Assembly (NCBI GenBank): GCA_013817245.1
Contig: JACDDA010000005.1
Location: 124,001-188,000, forward strand
DNA: 64,000 bases
Direction: 5' to 3'
From: Gammaproteobacteria bacterium
Lineage (GTDB): Bacteria > Pseudomonadota > Gammaproteobacteria > HTCC5015
The position numbers and the translations under genes were made by a program. Positions 19,168 through 32,420 of this stretch are shown here, one piece after another (position 1 is the first letter of the stretch; the number at the start of each line of letters is the position of its first letter). Under the pieces are notes generated by a model. The model was given only the letters and a program-made list of their open reading frames with translations. It was not told the origin of the DNA and did no database searches.

Positions 19168-19773
19168 GTGAATCTATTAGAAAATTCTACTCAGCAGCTC
19201 ATTGCTGGCGTAGATGAAGCCGGGCGTGGCCCGCTGGCGGGGCCGGTGGTCGCGGCGGCGGTGATTTTGCCTCTGAATCACGGCATTGTTGGTTTGGCGG
19301 ATTCCAAAAAACTCACCGAAGCTCAGCGCGACGTGTTGGCGCCGCTGATTCGGGAGCGTGCGCTTGCTTATGCGGTGGCGTTTGCGGAAGTGGAAGAAAT
19401 TGACCAGATTAATATTTTGCAAGCCAGTTTATTGGCGATGCAGCGTGCGGTATTGGCGTTGAAGATTCAGCCTACCCATGTGCAAGTAGATGGTAATCGC
19501 GCGCCGATTTTGCCGTACTCGGTAGAAGCGATTGTTAAAGGTGATAGTAAAGTAGCCGCGATCAGCGCGGCGTCGATTTTGGCAAAAACGGTACGTGACG
19601 CGTATATGTTGGGTTTGCATGAACAATTTCCCCAATACGCTTTTAATCAGCACAAGGGTTATCCCACTGCCGCGCATATGCAACGCTTGCGCGAACATGG
19701 ACCCAGTAGCGTGCATCGACGGAGTTTTCGACCCGTACGTGAATTATTGTTGAACCAGCCGACCGGTTTTTAA
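19168..19773 (+). CDS. rnhB: Ribonuclease HII
   Basis: Removes ribonucleotides from DNA and RNA-DNA hybrids. The catalytic acidic residues are visible in [16 protein letters not shown] (Asp-Glu) and VQVDGNRAP, with [27 protein letters not shown] and HRRSFRPV typical of the family. The GTG at 19168 gives a 201-aa product that fits E. coli RnhB; a longer frame from 19084 would overlap the divergent dehydrogenase gene and is unlikely. Precedes dnaE by 48 bases, as in other gammaproteobacteria. Confidence 0.96.
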   Translation: MNLLENSTQQLIAGVDEAGRGPLAGPVVAAAVILPLNHGIVGLADSKKLTEAQRDVLAPLIRERALAYAVAFAEVEEIDQINILQASLLAMQRAVLALKIQPTHVQVDGNRAPILPYSVEAIVKGDSKVAAISAASILAKTVRDAYMLGLHEQFPQYAFNQHKGYPTAAHMQRLREHGPSSVHRRSFRPVRELLLNQPTGF

Positions 19774-19821
19774 ACTGGTCAAGCTTGAAAGACGGCGCTT
19801 GAGCCTGGACACTAGCAAACT

Positions 19822-22800
19822 ATGAAAAGTCCTTTTATTCATTTAAGCCTGCACACTGAATTTTCGTTGGTGGACGGCGTCGTGCGCATCAAACCGCTAA
19901 TGAAAGCGGCCGCAGCAGCGGGCATGCCCGCGGTAGCGCTGACGGATCAAGGTAATTGGTTTGCGTTGGTGAGATTTTATAAAGCCGCACAAGCGGCGGG
20001 CGTGAAACCGATTTTAGGCGTGGATGTATTGGTACGCGAACAAGCAAGCGAAGAACCTACCCGTTTATTATTGTTATGTCAGAACGCGGAAGGCTATCGC
20101 AACTTAACGGAATTAGTTTCACGCAGTTATTTAGAAAATCAACAAGCCGGGCGCGTATTCATTAATAAAGAATGGTTGAATACTTATAACAGCGGTTTAA
20201 TTGCTTTATCGGGTGGCCGCGAAGGTGATGTTGGTCGCGCTATTTTAAATAACAAACCTGAATTAGCGCGCGAGCGTTTACATCATTGGTTAGGCATTTT
20301 CCCCGGACGTTTTTATTTAGAGTTACAGCGTACCGGCCGCGAATACGAAGACGTGTATAACACCTTAGCCGTGAGTTTGGCTGAAGAGTTATACGTACCT
20401 GTAGTGGCAACTAATGATGTACGGTTTTTACAGAAAGATGATTTTGAAGCACATGAAGTGCGCGTTTGTATTAATGATGGACGCACACTGGATGATCCGC
20501 GTCGTCCTAAACGTTACAGCGACCAGCAATATTTGCGTAGCAGTGAAGAGATGTACGCATTGTTTGCCGATATTCCCGAAGCGATAGAAAACACGTGGGA
20601 GATTGCTAAGCGTTGCAACGTGACTTTACGTTTGGGCGAATCGTTTTTGCCGAATTTTCCGGTGCCTGCGGGCGATACGATTGATAGTTATTTTGCGACG
20701 CAATCACAAATAGGACTTGCGCAACGATTAGCGCAACTACAAAAGAAAGGCATTTGGAACGATGAACGTCTTGCTATTTATCAAGCGCGTTTAGAACGTG
20801 AAATCGGCGTTATTATTCAAATGGGTTTTCCTAGTTATTTTTTAATCGTTGCCGATTTTATTCAATGGGCAAAACATAATGATGTACCGGTAGGCCCAGG
20901 TCGTGGTTCCGGTGCGGGTTCGTTGGTTGCGTATGCTTTAGGCATTACTGATTTAGATCCGCTGCAATATGATTTGTTGTTTGAGCGTTTCTTAAATCCA
21001 GAACGTGTATCGCTACCCGACTTTGACGTCGACTTTTGTATGGAAGGTCGCGACCGCGTAATTGATTATGTCGCACAAAAATATGGCCGCGATAAAGTTT
21101 CGCAAATTATTACTTTCGGTACCATGGCGGCTAAAGCGGTGGTGCGCGATGTAGGCCGAGTGCTGGGTTATCCGTATGGTTTTGTAGATAACATCGCTAA
21201 ATTAATTCCTTTTGAAATTGGTATGACGCTTGAAAAAGCGATGGAAGATTCAGACGATTTACGCAAGCTCTATGAGACAGAAGAGGATGTGCGTGAATTA
21301 TTAGATACCGCTAGATCATTAGAAGGTTTAGTGCGTAACGCGGGTAAACACGCGGGTGGTGTAGTGATTGCTCCGTCTAAGCTAACGGATTTTACACCGC
21401 TGTATTGTGAAGCTGATGGTCAAAGTTTAGTTACGCAGTTAGATAAAGATGATGTTGAAAGCATCGGCTTAGTCAAGTTCGACTTTTTAGGTTTACGCAC
21501 CTTAACGATTATTGATTGGGCGGTAAAAGCCATTAATCGTGAATTGGCGCAAGCCGGCCAGGCGATTATTGATATTACGCAAATTCCGCTCGAAGACAGT
21601 GCCACTTTTGAGTTATTAAAACGCCAATCGACTACCGCGGTGTTTCAGCTTGAATCACGCGGTATGAAAGATTTAATTGGCCGCTTGCAGCCAGATATAT
21701 TTGAAGAAATTATTGCCTTAGTGGCCTTGTTTCGCCCCGGCCCTTTGCAGTCGGGCATGGTGGATGATTTTGTTGATTGCAAACATGGCCGCGCTAAAAG
21801 TAATTATCCGCATCCTTTATTAGAACCTATTTTGCGACCCACTTATGGCGTCATTCTGTATCAAGAACAAGTGATGCAGATTGCGCAAATTTTGTCAGGC
21901 TACAGTTTAGGTGATGCCGATTTATTACGGCGCGCCATGGGTAAAAAGAAACCCGAAGAAATGGCGCAGCAGCGCGAAATGTTTTTGAACGGTGCGCGCG
22001 CCAATAATGTAAATGAGCAAACCGCGAATTATATTTTTGACTTAATGGAAAAATTCGCGGGTTACGGTTTTAACAAATCGCACTCTGCTGCGTATGCTTT
22101 AGTGTCGTATCAAACCGCGTGGTTAAAAGCGCATTATCCTGCCGAATTTATGGCCTCGGTGTTATCGGCCGATATGGATAACACAGATAAAGTTGTGCGC
22201 TTGATTGATGAATGTCAGCAGATGAAATTAAAAGTAGTGCCGCCTGATATCAATCGTTCTTATTATCGTTTTACCACCGATAAAGATAATCAAATTATTT
22301 ATGGCTTAGGTGCGATTAAAGGTTTGGGTGAAGGCGCGACGGATAATATTGTCTATGAACGTGAGCAGCGCGGTGTGTTTAATGATTTGTATGATTTTTG
22401 TGCACGCATTGATACGCAAAAATTAAATAAGCGTAGCTTTGAAGCTTTGATCAAAGGCGGCGCGTTGGATTCATTAGGCAAAAGTCGCGCGAGCTTAATG
22501 TTGAATTTGCCGCATGCGTTAAAATTAGCCGAACAAGATCAACGCAATCAAGATACGGGTCAAACGGATATTTTTGGTGAAATGTTAGCGCCGCAAGCCG
22601 CTGCGCGTAAATTGGAATGGCAAGTTGCCGATGAATGGGAAGAGTTGCAACGCTTAGCCGCAGAAAAAGAAGTGTTGGGTTTGTATTTAACGGGACATCC
22701 GATTGAGCAATATCAAGCGGAGTTAAAACATATTGCCGGTAAACGCATACGCGAACATATTGAATCATTAGAAAGTCGGATGTCTTATGGCGAGCGCAGT

Positions 22801-23358
22801 TTTAATAGCGCGGATGTTGTCATCGCAGGTTTAGTCACTGCGATACGCGCAAAAAATACGCGCAGCGGCAAAATGGGTTTCCTAACGATTGATGATCGCA
22901 GTGATCGCGTTGAAGCGGTGATTAGTGCAGATGATTTTCAGCGTTATGCAAATGTTATTGTTAAAGATAAAGTTTTAGTCATTGAAGGTGCTTTATCACC
23001 TGATGATTTTAATGGCGGTTTTCGGGTGCGTGTGCGTAAGTTATACGATATGGATAGCGCGCGCGAAACATTAGTAAAAGCGATTACGTTAACGATTGAT
23101 GAAACCAAAGGCGGTAATGGTTTTATTCGAGAATTAAATGAAGCGTTGCAACCGTTTCGCGTGACACCTGCTGCGGCTACAACGGGCGTTAAACCCGGTC
23201 AACGAGTCGCCGGTTGTTTAGTGTGGATCGAATATCGTAATGCGCGCGCCAGTGGACGCTTGGTTTTGGATGAGCAATGGCGGGTGCAGCCGCGTGAGCA
23301 GTTAGTCATGCGTTTAAAACAGTGGTTGGGCGATGAATATGTCCAGTTGGTTTATTAA
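19822..23358 (+). CDS. dnaE: DNA polymerase III alpha subunit
   Basis: Replicative polymerase catalytic subunit (C-family). 1178 aa: N-terminal PHP domain (from HLSLHTEFSLVDGV), palm with VGPGRGSGAGSLVAYALGIT and the catalytic Asp residues in LPDFDVDFCM (residues 400 and 402), thumb and fingers with FAGYGFNKSHSAAYAL, tandem HhH, OB-fold region (about residues 985-1060) and the tau-binding C-terminal domain. Length is close to the E. coli protein (1160). It forms a unit with rnhB and accA, a conserved order. Confidence 0.98.
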   Translation: MKSPFIHLSLHTEFSLVDGVVRIKPLMKAAAAAGMPAVALTDQGNWFALVRFYKAAQAAGVKPILGVDVLVREQASEEPTRLLLLCQNAEGYRNLTELVSRSYLENQQAGRVFINKEWLNTYNSGLIALSGGREGDVGRAILNNKPELARERLHHWLGIFPGRFYLELQRTGREYEDVYNTLAVSLAEELYVPVVATNDVRFLQKDDFEAHEVRVCINDGRTLDDPRRPKRYSDQQYLRSSEEMYALFADIPEAIENTWEIAKRCNVTLRLGESFLPNFPVPAGDTIDSYFATQSQIGLAQRLAQLQKKGIWNDERLAIYQARLEREIGVIIQMGFPSYFLIVADFIQWAKHNDVPVGPGRGSGAGSLVAYALGITDLDPLQYDLLFERFLNPERVSLPDFDVDFCMEGRDRVIDYVAQKYGRDKVSQIITFGTMAAKAVVRDVGRVLGYPYGFVDNIAKLIPFEIGMTLEKAMEDSDDLRKLYETEEDVRELLDTARSLEGLVRNAGKHAGGVVIAPSKLTDFTPLYCEADGQSLVTQLDKDDVESIGLVKFDFLGLRTLTIIDWAVKAINRELAQAGQAIIDITQIPLEDSATFELLKRQSTTAVFQLESRGMKDLIGRLQPDIFEEIIALVALFRPGPLQSGMVDDFVDCKHGRAKSNYPHPLLEPILRPTYGVILYQEQVMQIAQILSGYSLGDADLLRRAMGKKKPEEMAQQREMFLNGARANNVNEQTANYIFDLMEKFAGYGFNKSHSAAYALVSYQTAWLKAHYPAEFMASVLSADMDNTDKVVRLIDECQQMKLKVVPPDINRSYYRFTTDKDNQIIYGLGAIKGLGEGATDNIVYEREQRGVFNDLYDFCARIDTQKLNKRSFEALIKGGALDSLGKSRASLMLNLPHALKLAEQDQRNQDTGQTDIFGEMLAPQAAARKLEWQVADEWEELQRLAAEKEVLGLYLTGHPIEQYQAELKHIAGKRIREHIESLESRMSYGERSFNSADVVIAGLVTAIRAKNTRSGKMGFLTIDDRSDRVEAVISADDFQRYANVIVKDKVLVIEGALSPDDFNGGFRVRVRKLYDMDSARETLVKAITLTIDETKGGNGFIRELNEALQPFRVTPAAATTGVKPGQRVAGCLVWIEYRNARASGRLVLDEQWRVQPREQLVMRLKQWLGDEYVQLVY

Positions 23359-23421
23359 ACATTAGGGAATGGATTCTGTGGGCATGCTTGGGTTAAGATT
23401 GCCCCGCTTAGGAGTATTGAA

Positions 23422-24387
23422 ATGGCTATAAACCCCAATTATCTAGAATTCGAACAGCCTATTGCCGAATTAGAGGCGAAAATCTCAGAACTGCGTGACA
23501 TGGGCACCGACGCAAAAATCGATATTAAAAGCCAAGTGGGTGAATTGCAGACTAAATGTGAGACCTTAACTAAGTCTATTTATGCAAATTTAGGCCCGTA
23601 TCAAATTTCACAAGTGTCGCGCCATCCGCTGCGACCTTACACCTTGGACTATTTAAGTCGTATTTTTACGGATTTTCAGGAATTGCATGGCGATCGTATG
23701 TTTGCGGATGATATTGCTATCGTCGGCGGCTTGGCGCGTTTAGACGGTCAGCCCGTCATGTTGATTGGCCAGCAAAAAGGCCGTGATACCAAAGAAAAAC
23801 TGCGCCGCAATTTTGGTATGCCACGTCCTGAAGGTTATCGCAAAGCCATGCGTTTGATGAAAACCGCTGAGCGTTTTGGTTTGCCCCTGATTACGTTTAT
23901 TGATACGCCAGGTGCGTATCCGGGCATTGATGCAGAAGAGCGTGGACAAAGTGAAGCGATTGCGCGCAATTTATTTATTATGGCTGAATTAAAAGTCCCC
24001 ATCATTTGCACGGTAATTGGTGAAGGTGGTTCGGGCGGTGCTTTAGCGATTGGGGTTGGCGATCATGTCGCGATGTTGCAATACGCGACGTATTCAGTGA
24101 TTTCGCCCGAAGGTTGCGCATCTATTTTATGGAAAAGTGCGAGCAAAGCACCGGATGCAGCGGCGGCGATGGGTATTACCTCCATGCGTTTACGCGAATT
24201 GAAATTGATTGATGAAGTGATTGATGAACCATTAGGCGGCGCACACCGTGATATGGATGCGATTGCTGAAAGTGTAAAAACCAGTTTGCTGCGCAGTTTG
24301 AAAAAATTGCAGGCTTTGAGCACGGAAGAACTACTGGCGCAGCGTTATAAAAAATTAATGGGTAATGGCGCCTTTACTCAAAATTAA
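23422..24387 (+). CDS. accA: Acetyl-CoA carboxylase carboxyltransferase alpha subunit
   Basis: With AccD it transfers the carboxyl group from biotin to acetyl-CoA, the first step of fatty acid synthesis. The 321-aa product matches the family throughout: [57 protein letters not shown] and [20 protein letters not shown] sits 8 bases before the ATG. Two hairpins follow the gene. Confidence 0.98.
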   Translation: MAINPNYLEFEQPIAELEAKISELRDMGTDAKIDIKSQVGELQTKCETLTKSIYANLGPYQISQVSRHPLRPYTLDYLSRIFTDFQELHGDRMFADDIAIVGGLARLDGQPVMLIGQQKGRDTKEKLRRNFGMPRPEGYRKAMRLMKTAERFGLPLITFIDTPGAYPGIDAEERGQSEAIARNLFIMAELKVPIICTVIGEGGSGGALAIGVGDHVAMLQYATYSVISPEGCASILWKSASKAPDAAAAMGITSMRLRELKLIDEVIDEPLGGAHRDMDAIAESVKTSLLRSLKKLQALSTEELLAQRYKKLMGNGAFTQN

Positions 24388-24402
24388 ATTATTAATCTCA
24401 GT

Positions 24403-24463
24403 TAAGCACTTAGCATTCCGCTAATGCTTACGTTACGCGAGTTTGAGCACCTTAAACTCGCGT
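24403..24463 (+). terminator. Tandem hairpins between accA and tilS
   Basis: Two successive inverted repeats fill this 107-base gap. The first is TAAGCA-C-TTAG with CTAATGCTTA (24403-24430, one bulged C, 7-base loop). The second is ACGCGAGTTT with AAACTCGCGT (24435-24444 and 24454-24463, perfect 10 bp, 9-base loop). Neither has a clear T tract, so 3'-end stabilisation or partial termination are equally possible. Confidence 0.5.
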
Positions 24464-24494
24464 GCCGCAGTGATAATTCTCAGCGATATTTCTT

Positions 24495-25757
24495 ATGACC
24501 TTTAGCGTCGATCATTTACGCGTCTTTTTGCAAAACACGCCTGCGCAAGCGTATTGCGTCGCCTATAGCGGTGGCTTGGATTCCACTGTGTTACTGCATG
24601 CTTGCGTGCAATTGGGCTTAACGCCGTTGCGCGCTATCCATATTCATCATGGTTTATCGCAACATGCGGATGATTGGGCGCAGCATTGTCAGCAACAAGC
24701 GCAGTTGTTAGGGATTGAGTGTGTTGTGCAGCGGGTGAATTTGAATCTGCTCAGCGGTGAAAGCGTAGAAGCGCAAGCACGAGAGGCGCGTTACGCGGCA
24801 TTTGCACATTTACTCCAAACCCATGAAGCCTTATTAACCGCGCATCATTTAGAAGATCAGGCGGAAACGGTGTTGCTGCAATTGTTGCGCGGCAGTGGAC
24901 CTGCGGGTTTAGCCGCGATGGCGGCGCAGAGTCAGTTTGCCAAAGGGTATTTGCTGCGACCTTTGCTGACGCAAGCGCGTGCGGACTTGCAGCGTTATGC
25001 GCAACAGTTGAATGTGTCGTGGGTTGAAGATGACAGCAATAGCGCGCTGCGCTTTGATCGTAATTATGTACGCCATCAAGTTTGGCCGTTATTCACCGCG
25101 CGTTGGCCTAGCGCCGCGACGAGCGTAGCGCGTAGTGCGCAATGGATGGCGGAGGCTGATAGTTTGTTAAATGAGTTAGCCGCGCAGGATTTATCGACCT
25201 TATTAAGCGAACAAGGGTTGGCGATAGCGCCTTTGCAGCAGTTGAATGAGCCGCGGCAACGCAATGTGTTGCGTTATTGGTTGCAGCAAGCGCAGCTCGC
25301 GGTACCCGGACATGCGCAGTTAGCGAGCTTATTACAACAACTGGATGCCGCTAGCGATCGACAAATTGAAATTAACTGGCGTGGCGGCCGCATTCGACGT
25401 TACCAACAACATTTAGTCGCCGATGCGAATGCGGCGATGAGCGAAGCACCGTTTGGCATTTGGCAGTTACAAGAAAATTGGCCGCTCGGTGAGGGTCGCG
25501 TGCTGCGTCGCGAAGATTTATTGGCAGCAGGTTTACGTATTCCGCCGGAGATTCAGCAGCTGCAAGTCGCGCAACGCCAAGGCGGTGAGCGAATTCACTT
25601 GCAGGGGCATGCTCATCGTCATAGTTTGAAAAAACTGCTGCAAACCCGGCAAATTCCACCTTGGCAACGCGATCAACTCCTGTTGTTGTTCCATCAACAA
25701 ACTTTAGTGGCTGTTTGGGGAATGAGTCCGCCTTTAATTGGCGAATGGCCTAATTAG
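24495..25757 (+). CDS. tilS: tRNA(Ile)-lysidine synthase
   Basis: Attaches lysine to C34 of the tRNA-Ile CAU anticodon, so it reads AUA. The PP-loop AYSGGLDSTVLLHA is near residue 20, followed by IHIHHGLSQHADDW and TAHHLEDQAETVLLQLLRGSG; the C-terminal TilS domain ends the protein (RHSLKKLLQTRQIPPWQRD). 420 aa, usual size. The sequence is notably Gln-rich and its GC content appears somewhat higher than the flanks. accA-tilS-pyrG is a known order. Confidence 0.96.
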   Translation: MTFSVDHLRVFLQNTPAQAYCVAYSGGLDSTVLLHACVQLGLTPLRAIHIHHGLSQHADDWAQHCQQQAQLLGIECVVQRVNLNLLSGESVEAQAREARYAAFAHLLQTHEALLTAHHLEDQAETVLLQLLRGSGPAGLAAMAAQSQFAKGYLLRPLLTQARADLQRYAQQLNVSWVEDDSNSALRFDRNYVRHQVWPLFTARWPSAATSVARSAQWMAEADSLLNELAAQDLSTLLSEQGLAIAPLQQLNEPRQRNVLRYWLQQAQLAVPGHAQLASLLQQLDAASDRQIEINWRGGRIRRYQQHLVADANAAMSEAPFGIWQLQENWPLGEGRVLRREDLLAAGLRIPPEIQQLQVAQRQGGERIHLQGHAHRHSLKKLLQTRQIPPWQRDQLLLLFHQQTLVAVWGMSPPLIGEWPN

Positions 25758-25764
25758 CGATTGA

Positions 25765-27488
<1,724 letters not shown>

Positions 27489-27489
<1 letters not shown>

Positions 27490-28352
27490 TGTCTAATAAA
27501 ATATCCGAAACAGCGATCATGGATTTATGCGGATTTAAGGTTGGCTTACGTCAACCCTTTTTTTTAATCGCGGGACCTTGCGCGATTGAGTCTGAAGAAT
27601 TGGCGTTGCGTACTGCCACTGAATTAAAAGCTTTAACCAGTGAATTAGGCATCCCGTTTATTTATAAATCCTCTTTTGATAAAGCGAATCGCTCTTCGCA
27701 TAACACACCACGCGGTGTTGGTTTAGAAAAAGGTTTAGCAATTTTAGAAAAAGTAAAAAAAACCGTCGGTGTGCCGGTATTAACGGATGTGCATGAAGAC
27801 ACGCCGATCAATGAAGTGGCGGCAGTAGTTGATGTTTTGCAAACGCCTGCGTTTTTGTGTAGACAAACAAATTACATTCAACGGGTAGCCGCTGCTGGCA
27901 TTCCAGTTAATATTAAAAAAGGTCAGTTTTTGTCGCCGTGGGATATGAAACACGTAGTAGAAAAAGCGCGTGCAGTCGGCAATGATAAAATCATGGTCTG
28001 TGAACGTGGCGCTTCATTTGGTTATAACAACTTAGTATCTGATATGCGTTCACTTGCAGTGATGCGTGATACGCAGTGTCCGGTGGTGTTCGATGCGACA
28101 CATTCTGTGCAATTACCGGGTGGGCAAGGCGGCGCATCGGGTGGTCAGCGTGAGTTTGTACCCGTGTTAGCGCGCGCTGCTATTGCCGTCGGTGTTGCTG
28201 GTTTGTTTATGGAAACGCATCCTGATCCTGCAAATGCATTTAGTGATGGACCGAATGCGTGGCCCTTACATTTAATGCGTGAATTATTAACGGTCTTAAA
28301 GCAATTAGATGATGCCGTTAAGCAACAAGCCTTTTCTGAAAATTCTTTGTAG
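27489..28352 (+). CDS. kdsA: 2-dehydro-3-deoxyphosphooctonate aldolase (KDO-8-phosphate synthase)
   Basis: Condenses phosphoenolpyruvate with arabinose 5-phosphate to KDO-8-P, the inner-core sugar precursor of LPS; kdsB, the activating enzyme, lies 23 kb downstream. Segments seen are [68 protein letters not shown] and METHPDP. 287 aa. Translation is coupled to pyrG and eno follows, as in many gammaproteobacteria. Confidence 0.97.
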
Positions 28353-28386
28353 TTAATTCAATTCAACCCCCATTTAAATTAAATAA

Positions 28387-29703
<1,317 letters not shown>

Positions 29704-29713
29704 CTGACACGGG

Positions 29714-29738
29714 GCGGGTATCGAAAGATACCCGCTTT
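29714..29738 (+). terminator. Hairpin between eno and ftsB
   Basis: Perfect 9-bp stem GCGGGTATC / GATACCCGC with a stable GAAA tetraloop, followed by TTTGAGTTT. The weak T run suggests partial termination, lowering ftsB-ispD-ispF relative to eno. It ends only a few bases before the ftsB ATG and may also influence its translation. Confidence 0.7.
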
Positions 29739-29744
29739 GAGTTT

Positions 29745-30128
29745 ATGCGTTGGATTGTTGGTTTATTAATTGTGATCTTGCTCGCTTTGCAGTATCGCTT
29801 ATGGATAGCAGATGGCGGGATTCGTGATGTGCATCGTTTGCATAACGAGATCGATATAAAAAAATCTGGAATCACCAAAGCTGAAGAGCGTAATCAATCA
29901 TTGCAAGCAGAAGTAAATGATTTAAAAAAAGGTTTAGGCGCAGCGGAAGAACGTGCGCGCGAAGATTTGGGCATGATTAAAGATAACGAAACCTTCATTC
30001 AAATCATTGACGATAGACCGCAGCCTGAACCGAAAGATACAGAGACGCAAAATATTATGCGGGCGCAAGAGGCTGCCAAAGACGCAGTTGAAAATTTACC
30101 AGAAAATTCGCAAGAGGCTACGCCTTAA
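29745..30128 (+). CDS. ftsB: Cell division protein FtsB
   Basis: Small bitopic divisome protein that works with FtsL and FtsQ to activate septal synthesis. A short N terminus, one membrane span (about residues 4-20), the LQYRLWIADGGI motif characteristic of FtsB, then a coiled coil (about 28-70) and RAREDLGMIKDNETF. At 127 aa it is longer than E. coli FtsB (103) through an acidic, Pro- and Gln-rich C-terminal tail. Sits in the usual eno-ftsB-ispD-ispF order; its stop overlaps the ispD start (TAATG). Confidence 0.94.
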   Translation: MRWIVGLLIVILLALQYRLWIADGGIRDVHRLHNEIDIKKSGITKAEERNQSLQAEVNDLKKGLGAAEERAREDLGMIKDNETFIQIIDDRPQPEPKDTETQNIMRAQEAAKDAVENLPENSQEATP

Positions 30129-30841
30129 TGCCGTCTTTAATGCCTGCTTGTTGGATAGTAATTCCTGCGGCAGGTAGTGGCAGTCGTATGGGTGCAGAAA
30201 AACCTAAACAATATCTCACTATAGGCGATGACACTTTATTAAGTTTAACCTTGACACGCATGGCATCGGTGCCGCACGTTCAAGGCATGATGATCGCGTT
30301 AGCCGCGGCTGATGATTATTGGTCTGCAATTTCAAAACCAACACATTCACGTATTGAAACTACGGTCGGCGGTCATGAGCGTTGCGTGTCGGTTTATAAT
30401 GCAGTGCGCGCAGTTGTTGCGCTTGAGCCGACTGCGTGGGTATTAGTGCATGATGCTGCGCGACCTTGCGTGCGAGTGAGTGACATCGTTAATTTGCGTG
30501 AACAAGTGCATGCTAAAAAAGCAGTGGGTGGTTTATTGGCTAGTCCTATGAGTGATACCGTTAAAGCCAGTGATGCTGATGGGTATAGTATGGGTACAAC
30601 CGATCGCAGTCATTTATGGCGCGCGCTAACGCCGCAATATTTTCCAGCAAAATTCTTATTAGATGCATTAACCAATGCAATCAACGCACAACGCATGCCC
30701 ACTGATGAAGCGCAGGCGATTGAATGGCAGGGCAGCAAGCCATTATTGGTTGCCGGTGCCGTGGATAATATTAAAGTTACGCATCCGCAAGACCGTTCTT
30801 TGGCTGCATTTATTTTACAACAGCAGGTGTTATCGCTATGA
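30128..30841 (+). CDS. ispD: 2-C-methyl-D-erythritol 4-phosphate cytidylyltransferase
   Basis: Third MEP pathway enzyme, coupling CTP to MEP. N-terminal nucleotide-binding loop [19 protein letters not shown], then [26 protein letters not shown] and the C-terminal [11 protein letters not shown]. 237 aa. Overlaps ftsB upstream and ispF downstream (ATGA). Confidence 0.97.
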   Translation: MPSLMPACWIVIPAAGSGSRMGAEKPKQYLTIGDDTLLSLTLTRMASVPHVQGMMIALAAADDYWSAISKPTHSRIETTVGGHERCVSVYNAVRAVVALEPTAWVLVHDAARPCVRVSDIVNLREQVHAKKAVGGLLASPMSDTVKASDADGYSMGTTDRSHLWRALTPQYFPAKFLLDALTNAINAQRMPTDEAQAIEWQGSKPLLVAGAVDNIKVTHPQDRSLAAFILQQQVLSL

Positions 30842-31314
30842 AATTGCGCATTGGTCATGGTTATGACGTACACGCTTTTGGTGAAGGTGCGCAGATTGTT
30901 TTAGGTGGTGTATACATTCCGCATAAAAAAACGTTAATAGCACATTCTGATGGCGATGTAGTGTTGCATGCCTTATGTGACGCATTGTTAGGGGCCCTGG
31001 CTTTGGGTGATATCGGCCGACATTTTCCTGATAGTGATCCACAATATAAAAACGCCGATAGTAAAATATTGTTACAAAATGTTTATAAAAAAGTCACGCA
31101 CGTAGGTTTTTATTTGAATAATGCAGACATTACCATTATTGCGCAACAACCAAAAATGGCGCCACATATTGATCTTATGCGCAAAAATATTGCAGATGTT
31201 TTGTCGGTTGCTATTGAGCAAATAAATGTCAAAGCGACGACTACTGAAGGTTTGGGTTTTGCCGGTCGTGAAGAAGGCATCGCTGTGCATGCTGTGGTGT
31301 TGTTGGCAGGCTAA
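30838..31314 (+). CDS. ispF: 2-C-methyl-D-erythritol 2,4-cyclodiphosphate synthase
   Basis: Cyclises CDP-ME-2-phosphate, the step after IspE. The zinc ligands are in [12 protein letters not shown] and [25 protein letters not shown] and the C-terminal [18 protein letters not shown] complete the family pattern. 158 aa, usual size. Translationally coupled to ispD, whose product feeds the same pathway. Confidence 0.98.
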   Translation: MKLRIGHGYDVHAFGEGAQIVLGGVYIPHKKTLIAHSDGDVVLHALCDALLGALALGDIGRHFPDSDPQYKNADSKILLQNVYKKVTHVGFYLNNADITIIAQQPKMAPHIDLMRKNIADVLSVAIEQINVKATTTEGLGFAGREEGIAVHAVVLLAG

Positions 31315-31348
31315 TTATTAATTAATTCATTTAGTGAAAGGTGGAAAT

Positions 31349-32398
31349 ATGTCTTTAGGTCCTGTAATGCTGGATTTGGTTGGTACAACTATTACACCAG
31401 CAGAACGTGAAATGTTATTGCATCCGCAAACGGGTGGCGTAATTTTATTTTCACGTAATTATGAATCGCTAGCCCAGTTGCAAGCGTTGTTGGATGAATT
31501 GCATGCTTTGCGCAATCCGCGTTTAATTGTAGCGGTGGATCATGAAGGTGGGCGTGTGCAACGTTTTCGTGATGGCTTTACGGAAATTCCAGCCATGGCG
31601 GAGTTGGGCGCTTTATACGATCGTGATAAAAAACTAGCTTTAGATGTAGCGCAAGAATTAGGTTGGTTAATGGCGGCAGAATTGCGTGCAGTGGGTGTGG
31701 ATATTAGTTTTGCACCGGTGTTAGATTTGCATCACGGGATGTCTGGCGTAATTGGTGATCGTTCATTTCATAAACATCCAGAAATTGTTGCGACGATAGC
31801 ACATCGTTTTATTATGGGTATGCGTGAAGCAGGTATGGCCGCGACCGGTAAACATTTCCCAGGCCATGGTGGCGTTAAAGAAGATTCGCATGTTGCTAAG
31901 CCGGTTGATAAGCGTGATTTAAATGATTTACGTTTAAGCGATATGATTCCGTTTGAGCGCTTAGTCCATTATGGTTTAGCAGGTATTATGCCTGCGCATG
32001 TAGTGTATGAATCGATTGATCCATTACCCGCGGGTTATTCTAAATTTTGGTTGCAAGATATATTGCGTCGTGAATTAGGATTTGACGGTGTCATTTTTAG
32101 TGATGACTTAAGTATGGATGGCGCAGATTTAGGCAATAGCTATGGTGAACGTGCGCATCTGGCTTTAGATGCCGGTTGCGACATGGTGTTGGTCTGCAAT
32201 CATCCTGAAGCAGCTATGCAAGTATTGCGCGCCTTAAAGGATTATGAAAATCCTGTCGCGCAGTGGCGTTTGATTCGTTTACATGGCAGACCCAAAGCGT
32301 TAAATAATACCGCGCTTCACAAGTCTACGCGTTGGCAAGCAGCCACCAAGTGGGCGCAACAATTATTAAATGATCCTAATTTTGAATTAGCTGTGTAA
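31349..32398 (+). CDS. nagZ: Beta-N-acetylhexosaminidase NagZ
   Basis: Cytosolic glycoside hydrolase family 3 enzyme that removes GlcNAc from recycled anhydromuropeptides. It shows the GH3 signature KHFPGHGGVKEDSHV with the catalytic dyad His and Asp, plus VDHEGGRVQRFRDGF and the nucleophile region IFSDDLSMDGA. The ATG at 31349 follows AAAGGTGG; the in-frame GTG at 31334 lies within that site and is rejected. 349 aa. Leads the nagZ-hpt-phosphorylase run. Confidence 0.96.
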   Translation: MSLGPVMLDLVGTTITPAEREMLLHPQTGGVILFSRNYESLAQLQALLDELHALRNPRLIVAVDHEGGRVQRFRDGFTEIPAMAELGALYDRDKKLALDVAQELGWLMAAELRAVGVDISFAPVLDLHHGMSGVIGDRSFHKHPEIVATIAHRFIMGMREAGMAATGKHFPGHGGVKEDSHVAKPVDKRDLNDLRLSDMIPFERLVHYGLAGIMPAHVVYESIDPLPAGYSKFWLQDILRRELGFDGVIFSDDLSMDGADLGNSYGERAHLALDAGCDMVLVCNHPEAAMQVLRALKDYENPVAQWRLIRLHGRPKALNNTALHKSTRWQAATKWAQQLLNDPNFELAV

Positions 32399-32420
32399 TT
32401 TTTTGGAAGCGAGATTAACT

